Assembly: GCA_019115705.1 (NCBI GenBank)
Contig: DXDB01000033.1
Location: forward strand, 1 to 38,334
Reading direction: 5' to 3'
DNA length: 38,334 bases
Source: Candidatus Tetragenococcus pullicola
Lineage (GTDB): Bacteria > Bacillota > Bacilli > Lactobacillales > Enterococcaceae
Every line of letters starts with the position of its first letter. Within the stretch, counting starts at the first letter, position 1. Below are positions 31,609-38,334 of this stretch, piece after piece. The position numbers and the translations under genes were made by a program. The notes beneath the pieces were generated by a model that was not told the DNA's origin, did not search any database, and saw nothing but the letters and a program-made list of their open reading frames with translations.

Positions 31609-34600
31609 ATGAACTTACGAGCAGGTATCGATGTGGGGTCAACTACAGTTAAGTTGGTCGTTTTAGATGATAATCAAGAGATGCTTTTTTCCAAATATGA
31701 ACGCCATTATTCTGATGTGAAAAAAGCGACAGAAAAAATATTAAAAGAAGCACAATCAATCGTTGGAGATCAAAACATAACTATGTCCATTACCGGTTCA
31801 GGCGGAATGGGTCTGGCTGATGTTCTTGAAATTCCTTTTGTTCAAGAAGTCATTGCTTGTACAAAAACTGTAGAAGAGGTTATTCCAGAAACAGATGTAG
31901 CTATTGAACTGGGTGGAGAAGATGCCAAAATCACCTTTTTTGAGGGTTCCTTAGAGCAACGAATGAATGGTAGTTGTGCTGGAGGGACAGGCGCCTTTAT
32001 TGATCAAATGGCTGCTTTGTTGAAGACAGACGCGAATGGCTTGAATCAATTGGCAAAAAACTTTAAGCAGTTATATCCGATTGCTTCTCGATGTGGTGTC
32101 TTTGCTAAAACAGATGTCCAACCTTTGATTAATGAAGGAGCAGCAAAAGAAGATATTGCTGCTAGTATTTTTCAAGCAGTTGTTAATCAAACGATTACAG
32201 GACTCGCTTCTGGGCGTAAAATCAAGGGAAAAATAGCTTTTTTAGGCGGACCACTTTTTTTCATGTCTGAATTACGCCAACGTTTTATTGAAACGTTGGA
32301 AATCCAGCCAGATGATGTTATTTTCCCAGATAATCCCCAATTATACGTAGCAATGGGAGCCGCTTTTTATTCTGAATCAAATGAACAAACGACACTTTCA
32401 CAATTGTTGGATCACTTATTACATGGAAATAGTCAAAATTTAAGTGTGACCGATACCTTAGACCCACTGTTTAAGACAGAAGAGGAGTTAAAGGAATTTC
32501 AAAATCGTCATGGACAAGCAACAGCCAAAGAATGTCCATTAGAAGAACATCATGGCGTTAGTTTTTTGGGAATTGATGCGGGTTCTACAACGACAAAAGT
32601 TGTTTTGATTAATGAAGAGGGAGGGATTCTCTACTCGTTTTATGGAAATAATGAAGGTCAACCTTTAGAAACAACGATGAATGTTTTGAAAGATCTTTAT
32701 CAAAAGCTTCCAGAAGATGTCTTTATTGGAAAGGCAACAGTGACAGGGTATGGCGAACAATTGATTAAGAGCGCCTTGAAGGTTGATATTGGAGAAGTAG
32801 AAACCATGGCTCATTATAAAGCAGCCAATTTTTTCCAACCCGGTGTCGATTTTATTTTAGACATTGGTGGACAAGATATGAAAGCAATGACAATCAAAGA
32901 TGGTGCGCTGTCATCGATTCAACTCAATGAAGCTTGTTCTTCCGGATGTGGGTCATTTATTGAAACTTTTGCGCATTCTTTAAATTATGATGTTAAGAAT
33001 TTTGCAAAGGAAGCTTTAAAATCTCAGGCGCCTGTTGATTTGGGATCTCGTTGTACAGTATTTATGAATTCTAAAGTAAAACAAGTGCAAAAAGAAGGAG
33101 CAACCATTGCTGATATTTCGGCTGGACTTTCGTATTCGGTCATCAAAAATGCTATTTACAAAGTAATTAAAGTCAGAAGACCAGAAGAGCTTGGGGAAAA
33201 AATTGTTTGTCAAGGCGGGACTTTTTATAATGAAGCTGTATTAAGAGCTTTTGAACTAGTGACAGGCAGAGAAGTTGTTCGTCCTTCGATTGCAGGATTA
33301 ATGGGTGCTTATGGTGCGGCATTGATTTCCCTTGAAAACTATGAAGTGGGATCTGAAACCACTATGTTAAGTTTGCAAGAAATGAATGATTTTACTTCTG
33401 AAAAAGAATTTACTAACTGTGGATTATGTGCCAATAACTGTATGTTGACAGTGACATTATTTTCAGATGGTCGTCGCTTTATTACGGGTAACCGTTGTGA
33501 ACGTGGGGCGCGAATCAAAATCGATCGTAAGAAAAAGAAAGTGAACATGGTTGATTATAAGTATCGACGTCTGTTTAAATATTCTTCATTGACCAAAAAG
33601 AAAGCCGTTCGTGGCGAAATCGGAATCCCTAGAGTTTTAAATATGTATGAAAATTATCCTTTGTGGCATACTTTCTTTACAGATTTAGGGTTCCGCGTCA
33701 AATTATCACCACGTTCAAATAAGGATCTTTTTGAAAAAGGAATCGAAACTATCCCTAGTGATACAATCTGTTATCCCGCGAAAATGGTACATGGTCATAT
33801 TCAGGCAATGATTGATGCGGGGATTCCTAAAATCTTTTACCCAGGTGTTATTTTTGAACGACAAGAATCGGAAAAAGCTGATAATCATTTTAATTGCCCA
33901 ATTGTTCAAAGTTATCCCGATGTGATTAAAAATAATGTGGATGATATACGCGATGGTAAAGTGGATTACTATCATCCTTATATAAATTTAGCGGATGAAG
34001 CTTCCGTTGCCAAAGTATTAACAAAGACCTTTTCTGATCTTGGAATTTCCGAAGGCGATATAACAAAAGCGTTACATCATGGTTACGAGGAACTAGCAGC
34101 CTTCAAAAAAGATATCCAAGATAAAGGTGAAGAAACCTTAATGATGTTAAATGAAAAAGGGGAGAAAGGGATTGTTCTTTCTGGACGTCCCTATCATTTA
34201 GATCCCGAAATAAATCATGGAATTGCCGATGTCATCACTCAAGAAGGATTCCACGTGTTAACAGAAGATAGTATTTCTCATCTAGGAGATGTCGGCAACT
34301 TACGTGTTGTCAATCAATGGGTCTATCATTCACGACTTTATGCAGCAGCGAGAGTGGTAGCTAAGACAAAAAATTTGGAACTGGTTCAATTGAATTCATT
34401 TGGTTGTGGGTTAGACGCCGTGACAACAGACCAAGTACAAGAAATCATGGAACAATATGGAAAAATTTATACGGTGCTAAAAATCGATGAAGGGGCCAAT
34501 TTAGGAGCTATCCGAATTCGTTTACGTTCTTTAAAAGCCGCGATGAATGAACGTGAAAAACAAAATTTTGTACCTACTAAACGATTTGAAGAGCCTGAGA

Positions 34601-35844
34601 AGATCGTCTTTACTAAAGAAATGAGAGAAAAACACACCTTATTATTACCGATGATGAGTCCAATCCATCAAACTGGTTTGGTAGATGCTGCTTTAGAAGC
34701 TTCGGGATATAATGTTGTGAATTTACCAGCTGAAGATCGGCAGGCCATAAATGTTGGGTTGAAATATGTAAATAATGATGCGTGCTATCCAGCAATCATA
34801 TCGATTGGTCAATTAGTGGAAGCTTTGGAAAGTGGCAAGTATGATCTTAATAATACAAGTGTCATGATGACGCAAACAGGTGGTGGCTGTCGTGCAACCA
34901 ATTATATTCCATTGCTTAGAAAAGCTCTACAAGAAGCCGGTTTTGGCCAAGTTCCTGTTGTTTCCATTTCATTAGGAAATAAAGGAGTTGAAAATAATCC
35001 TGGTTTCAAATTTACCATTCCAATGTTAAAACGAGTTGCTGTTTCCTTTATTTATGGTGATTTATTTGAACGAGTAGTTTATCGAACCAGACCTTATGAA
35101 GTTGAAAAAGGTTCTGTTGATGCCTTGCACAAAAAATGGTTAAGCAAAATTCAAAAGAATGTTCAAAATGGATCCTTCTCACAATTTAACAAAAATATGA
35201 AACAAATCATTCGAGAATTTGATGAAATTCCAATCACAAATGAACGTAAACCACGGGTTGGTGTTGTTGGTGAAATATTGGTTAAGTATTCACCAATTGC
35301 CAATAATGATATTGTTTCCTTGTTAGAATCAGAAGGGGCAGAGGCTGTCGTTCCTGATATCGTTGGGTTTATGAATTATTCCTTATATAATCAAGTTTGG
35401 AAAAATGAAAATATAGGTACTTCTAAAAAATCTAAACGAGTGGCAGAATTTGCGATTCGCTTAGTCGAAGAAATCGAAAAACCAATGGATAAAGCGTTGA
35501 GAAAATCAGAACGGTTTGAAGGTATTCATTCTATTTATGAAATTGCTGAGGATGCTAGTAAGGTCTTATCCATCGGAAATCATACTGGTGAAGGTTGGTT
35601 TTTGACTGGAGAAATGATTGAGTTACTTAAGAGCGATGTCAATAATATCATTTGTATGCAACCATTTGGATGTTTACCAAATCATGTGGTGGGTAAGGGT
35701 GTTTTAAAAGAATTACGTCATCAATATCCTAAAGCCAATATAGCCGCTATTGATTATGATCCTGGGGTTTCCATTGTTAATCAATTGAATCGGATCCGCT
35801 TGATGATGGCAACTGCCAATAAGGAACTTGTAACAAATAAATAA
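31609..35844 (+). CDS. Activase/2-hydroxyacyl-CoA dehydratase-like fusion protein
   Basis: A 1411-residue cytoplasmic protein. Two BadF/BcrA/HgdC-type ATPase modules come first: residues 1-260 ([15 protein letters not shown]) and about 318-580 ([16 protein letters not shown]). Each has a cysteine pair 39 residues apart, Cys123/Cys162 and Cys443/Cys482, the pattern that holds a [4Fe-4S] cluster in HgdC dimers. Next come a cysteine cluster (Cys604, Cys607, Cys611, Cys630), a DUF2229 region ([20 protein letters not shown]) and dehydratase-like regions rich in conserved cysteines ([44 protein letters not shown]). Such fusions occur across Firmicutes as putative CoA-substrate-specific activases with no proven substrate. 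ATG 31609 follows GAGTGAG. Confidence 0.85.
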   Translation: MNLRAGIDVGSTTVKLVVLDDNQEMLFSKYERHYSDVKKATEKILKEAQSIVGDQNITMSITGSGGMGLADVLEIPFVQEVIACTKTVEEVIPETDVAIELGGEDAKITFFEGSLEQRMNGSCAGGTGAFIDQMAALLKTDANGLNQLAKNFKQLYPIASRCGVFAKTDVQPLINEGAAKEDIAASIFQAVVNQTITGLASGRKIKGKIAFLGGPLFFMSELRQRFIETLEIQPDDVIFPDNPQLYVAMGAAFYSESNEQTTLSQLLDHLLHGNSQNLSVTDTLDPLFKTEEELKEFQNRHGQATAKECPLEEHHGVSFLGIDAGSTTTKVVLINEEGGILYSFYGNNEGQPLETTMNVLKDLYQKLPEDVFIGKATVTGYGEQLIKSALKVDIGEVETMAHYKAANFFQPGVDFILDIGGQDMKAMTIKDGALSSIQLNEACSSGCGSFIETFAHSLNYDVKNFAKEALKSQAPVDLGSRCTVFMNSKVKQVQKEGATIADISAGLSYSVIKNAIYKVIKVRRPEELGEKIVCQGGTFYNEAVLRAFELVTGREVVRPSIAGLMGAYGAALISLENYEVGSETTMLSLQEMNDFTSEKEFTNCGLCANNCMLTVTLFSDGRRFITGNRCERGARIKIDRKKKKVNMVDYKYRRLFKYSSLTKKKAVRGEIGIPRVLNMYENYPLWHTFFTDLGFRVKLSPRSNKDLFEKGIETIPSDTICYPAKMVHGHIQAMIDAGIPKIFYPGVIFERQESEKADNHFNCPIVQSYPDVIKNNVDDIRDGKVDYYHPYINLADEASVAKVLTKTFSDLGISEGDITKALHHGYEELAAFKKDIQDKGEETLMMLNEKGEKGIVLSGRPYHLDPEINHGIADVITQEGFHVLTEDSISHLGDVGNLRVVNQWVYHSRLYAAARVVAKTKNLELVQLNSFGCGLDAVTTDQVQEIMEQYGKIYTVLKIDEGANLGAIRIRLRSLKAAMNEREKQNFVPTKRFEEPEKIVFTKEMREKHTLLLPMMSPIHQTGLVDAALEASGYNVVNLPAEDRQAINVGLKYVNNDACYPAIISIGQLVEALESGKYDLNNTSVMMTQTGGGCRATNYIPLLRKALQEAGFGQVPVVSISLGNKGVENNPGFKFTIPMLKRVAVSFIYGDLFERVVYRTRPYEVEKGSVDALHKKWLSKIQKNVQNGSFSQFNKNMKQIIREFDEIPITNERKPRVGVVGEILVKYSPIANNDIVSLLESEGAEAVVPDIVGFMNYSLYNQVWKNENIGTSKKSKRVAEFAIRLVEEIEKPMDKALRKSERFEGIHSIYEIAEDASKVLSIGNHTGEGWFLTGEMIELLKSDVNNIICMQPFGCLPNHVVGKGVLKELRHQYPKANIAAIDYDPGVSIVNQLNRIRLMMATANKELVTNK

Positions 35845-35846
35845 TC

Positions 35847-35885
35847 TTAAAAGAGTCTATTGTACAATAGGCTCTTTTAATTTAA
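35847..35885. terminator. Terminator after the activase fusion gene
   Basis: TTAAAAGAGTCTATTG (35847-35862) pairs with CAATAGGCTCTTTTAA (35865-35880) with one G-U pair and a very short loop. A- and T-rich flanks on both sides make it potentially bidirectional. Confidence 0.85.
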
Positions 35886-36029
35886 AAAAAATTTGGCAAC
35901 TGTAAATTTATCATCCATTAAAATCTTTTAGAAGTTCCTTCTGGTAAAGGATAAAAAAGAATAAAAAAAGCGAGGAAAGGAAAACTAGTATTAAAATAGA
36001 TTTCTTTTCTAGTAAGTTTGTCAGTAGAA

Positions 36030-36038
36030 TGATAAAAT
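36030..36038 (+). promoter_or_regulatory. Extended -10 promoter of hprK
   Basis: TGaTAAAAT with the hexamer at 36033-36038, 33 nt before ATG 36071. A TTGTCA at 36018-36023 is only 9 nt away and cannot be the -35. Confidence 0.45.
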
Positions 36039-36070
36039 GAACAAGAACAGTATGGAAAAGAGGGAAAGAA

Positions 36071-37006
36071 ATGACAGAAACTGTGAAAGTCAATGAATTA
36101 GCAAAAGCAATTAGTTTGGAAATTGTTACTGGAAGTGAAGTGGCTTTAGACCGTGAAATAACAACTGGTGATGTGTCACGTCCAGGATTAGAATTGACAG
36201 GCTATTTTAATTTTTATTCGCACGACCGTTTACAACTTTTCGGCAATAAAGAAATTACCTTTGCCCAAAAAATGATGCCAGAAGAACGGCTAATGGTCTT
36301 AAGAAAAATGTGCTCAGAAGATACACCAGCCTTTATTGTTTCTAGAGGACTAGAAATTCCTGAAGAAATGATACAAGCTTGTGAAGAAAAGGAAATTGCC
36401 GTTTTAAGTTCGAAAATCTCGACCTCACGTTTACTTGGGGAAATTTCAAGTTATTTGGATGGACGTTTGGCTCCTCGAACCAATGTACATGGTGTTTTGG
36501 TTGAAGTTTATGGCTTGGGAGTATTGATTCAAGGCGATAGTGGGATCGGTAAGAGTGAAACGGCTCTGGAGTTGATCAAAAGAGGACATCGCTTAATTGC
36601 AGATGATCGTGTGGATGTCTACCGTCAAGATGACTTAACTTTGGTCGGTGAGGCTCCTAAAATTTTACAACACTTAATTGAAATACGTGGGATAGGAATC
36701 ATTGATGTTTTGAATCTTTTTGGTGCTAGTGCAGTCAGAGGATCTATGCAGGTACAATTAGGTATCTATTTGGAAACGTGGGAAAAAGACAAACGTTATG
36801 ATCGATTGGGTACTTCAGATGAAATGGTCGATATAGCAGACGTCAGTGTTCCTCAAATAAAAATTCCTGTAAAAACAGGACGAAACGTCGCGATTATTAT
36901 TGAAGTAGCAGCAATGAATTTTCGTGCTAAAACAATGGGCTATGATGCAACAAAAGCATTTGAAGATCGTTTGACGGCTTTGATCGAAGAAAATACACAA
37001 CGTTAG
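36071..37006 (+). CDS. hprK: HPr kinase/phosphorylase
   Basis: HprK phosphorylates HPr on Ser46 when glycolytic intermediates are high and reverses this when phosphate is high, setting carbon catabolite repression. The 311-residue protein has the N-terminal domain (1-130), His140, Walker A GDSGIGKS (155-162), the ADDRVDVY acidic loop and the family signature [12 protein letters not shown] (202-213). GAGGGAAAG precedes ATG 36071. It is followed after 17 nt by lgt, the usual Firmicute order. Confidence 0.97.
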   Translation: MTETVKVNELAKAISLEIVTGSEVALDREITTGDVSRPGLELTGYFNFYSHDRLQLFGNKEITFAQKMMPEERLMVLRKMCSEDTPAFIVSRGLEIPEEMIQACEEKEIAVLSSKISTSRLLGEISSYLDGRLAPRTNVHGVLVEVYGLGVLIQGDSGIGKSETALELIKRGHRLIADDRVDVYRQDDLTLVGEAPKILQHLIEIRGIGIIDVLNLFGASAVRGSMQVQLGIYLETWEKDKRYDRLGTSDEMVDIADVSVPQIKIPVKTGRNVAIIIEVAAMNFRAKTMGYDATKAFEDRLTALIEENTQR

Positions 37007-37023
37007 AAAGTGAGAATGAATCT

Positions 37024-37857
37024 ATGGTAGCTTTGATAGACCGAGTAGCATTTGAGGTTTTCGGTTTTGCGATTTATTGGTATGCAATCATCATCGTTTC
37101 GGGAATTGTGATTGCGATGTGGTTAAGTTCAAGAGAAGCTGTTCGAGTAGGGCTAAAGGCAGATGATGTTTCTGATTTTATGTTAGTTTGTTTGCCAATT
37201 GCATTTATAGGTGCTCGAATCTATTATGTTCTATTTGATCTTCAAACTTACATCAACGATCCCATTCAGATTTTTAATATTCGTTCGGGTGGGTTAGCTA
37301 TCTATGGTGGTTTGATTGCCAGTGTTATCTATTTATATTTTTTCTGTCGTCGCAATTTTATTCCTATGTGGAATTTTTTGGATATGGCGGCACCAAGCGT
37401 GATATTGGCACAAGGAATTGGACGTTGGGGTAATTTTATGAACCATGAGGCATTTGGTGGAGTCACTACAAGAGGATTTTTAGAAAAACTTCATCTTCCG
37501 AATTTCATTATAGAAAATATGTATATTGATGGTGCTTTTAGACAGCCAACTTTTTTATATGAATCTGTTTGGAATATATTAGGATTTTTCGTTTTGATTT
37601 TTTTACGAAAGAAAAACGGTTGGCTAAAACAAGGAGAAGTTGTTTTAGGATATTTGATATGGTATAGTTTTGGACGCTTTTTTGTGGAAGGATTACGCTC
37701 AGATAGTCTTTATTTATTTGGTAATATTCGAGTATCACAACTTTTATCAGCTATTTTATTTATCGCTGCTTGGGTTCTTTTACTTTGGAGACGTAAAAAA
37801 GTGTCTAATTTAAAAAATTATGACCGTAGTTATGGAAAGAACCAATACTTGATTTAA
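37024..37857 (+). CDS. lgt: Prolipoprotein diacylglyceryl transferase
   Basis: Lgt attaches diacylglycerol to the lipobox cysteine of lipoproteins, here including LivJ and PstS. The 277-residue membrane protein has about seven segments and the key motifs GARIYYVLFD, RSGGLAIYGGLI and the Lgt signature GRWGNFMNHEAFG. The C-terminal region GRFFVEGLRSDSLYL carries the conserved ER/EGLR. The AAGTGAG site precedes ATG 37024. The order hprK-lgt-gpsA is conserved in Firmicutes. Confidence 0.96.
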   Translation: MVALIDRVAFEVFGFAIYWYAIIIVSGIVIAMWLSSREAVRVGLKADDVSDFMLVCLPIAFIGARIYYVLFDLQTYINDPIQIFNIRSGGLAIYGGLIASVIYLYFFCRRNFIPMWNFLDMAAPSVILAQGIGRWGNFMNHEAFGGVTTRGFLEKLHLPNFIIENMYIDGAFRQPTFLYESVWNILGFFVLIFLRKKNGWLKQGEVVLGYLIWYSFGRFFVEGLRSDSLYLFGNIRVSQLLSAILFIAAWVLLLWRRKKVSNLKNYDRSYGKNQYLI

Positions 37858-37877
37858 AAGACAGAATGAAAAGATTG

Positions 37878-37886
37878 TGCTAAAAT
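37878..37886 (+). promoter_or_regulatory. Possible extended -10 promoter before gpsA
   Basis: TGcTAAAAT (hexamer 37881-37886) about 60 nt before the gpsA start; no clear -35. gpsA may also be read from the hprK promoter. Confidence 0.35.
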
Positions 37887-37945
37887 TAATTGGAAAGAAA
37901 AATGAATGAGTAATAATTTGTAGTGCATAAATGGAGGTTATTCGT

Positions 37946-38334
37946 TTGACAAAGAAAATAGCGGTACTTGGACCTGGTTCGTGGGGAACGGCCCTATCAC
38001 AGGTTTTGTCTGAAAATGGACATGAAGTTAGACTGTGGGGAAATGATCCTGCGCAAATCGATGAAATAAATACCTATCATACCAATCGACACTATTTGCC
38101 GGATTTAAAAATTCATGAAAATATCCAAGGAATGAAGGATTTAGGTGAAGCTGTAGAAGGCGTGGATGCAATTTTATTTGTTGTACCCACCAATGCTATT
38201 CGTCCTGTAGCTAGACAACTTGCTTCTATCATAAAAGGACAACCGTATTTGATTCATGCAGCCAAAGGGCTAGAAAGAGATAGTCACAAACGTATTTCTG
38301 AAGTAATCAATGAAGAAATTAGTACCGAAAAACG
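37946..38334 (+). CDS. gpsA: Glycerol-3-phosphate dehydrogenase [NAD(P)+] (partial)
   Basis: GpsA reduces dihydroxyacetone phosphate to sn-glycerol 3-phosphate for phospholipid synthesis. The visible 129 codons cover the Rossmann domain: IAVLGPGSWGTALSQVLSEN with the G-x-G-x-W-G dinucleotide motif, VRLWGNDPAQIDEIN, and FVVPTNAIRPV followed by HAAKGLERDS. The frame runs off the right edge. GGAGG (37933-37937) is 8 nt before TTG 37946, which I take as the start; an in-frame ATG at 37931 overlaps that site. The gene continues the hprK-lgt-gpsA order. Confidence 0.95.
   Translation, partial: MTKKIAVLGPGSWGTALSQVLSENGHEVRLWGNDPAQIDEINTYHTNRHYLPDLKIHENIQGMKDLGEAVEGVDAILFVVPTNAIRPVARQLASIIKGQPYLIHAAKGLERDSHKRISEVINEEISTEK

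Overview
The window is low-GC, densely packed Firmicute chromosome and looks like Enterococcaceae (Enterococcus or a close relative). Reasons: good Shine-Dalgarno sites with frequent TTG/GTG starts, a Tyr/Gln tRNA pair, an atypical PTS/ComF gene set, and above all the gene order hpf-secA-prfB-ftsE-ftsX-pstSCABB-phoU followed by a liaX-liaY-liaZ-like cluster, hprK, lgt and gpsA. The species cannot be fixed from the sequence alone. Nearly all of it reads as core genome: there is no insertion sequence, integrase, CRISPR array or prophage.

Layout. 1-2400: the start of a leftward gene, then DUF1146, murA, a short EpuA-like membrane peptide and yidD, ending in a palindromic terminator. 2401-7900: a branched-chain amino acid ABC transporter, livJHMGF, followed directly by a CBS-ACT protein. 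Its promoter has a near-consensus CodY box touching the -35. 7950-9430: a DUF2969 gene converging on a small HTH regulator, which diverges from an unrecognised 84-residue gene across a promoter flanked by two pairs of 10-bp-period repeats. 9540-12390: tRNA-Tyr and tRNA-Gln, a 54-residue basic protein, a GntR/UTRA regulator, a YigZ/IMPACT protein, a DUF7662 gene and a lone PTS IIB protein. 12487-15215: comFA-comFC and the long hibernation factor hpf.

15216-20980: secA, prfB with its programmed +1 frameshift, ftsE and ftsX. 21178-26303: phosphate uptake, pstS-pstC-pstA-pstB-pstB-phoU, with Pho-box-like repeats lying between pstS and pstC rather than before pstS. 26329-28310: a divergent membrane acyltransferase and HSL-type esterase. 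28453-30750: the liaX-liaY-liaZ-type envelope stress genes. 30829-35844: a TetR repressor diverging from a 1411-residue protein that fuses two activase ATPase modules to 2-hydroxyacyl-CoA dehydratase-like domains. 36071-38334: hprK, lgt and the start of gpsA.

No clearly new multi-gene system stands out. The least explained items are the TetR/activase-dehydratase divergon with tandem palindromic operators, the HTH/84-residue pair with flanking repeats, the acyltransferase (whose start codon is odd) with its esterase, and several hairpins that do not behave as simple terminators.
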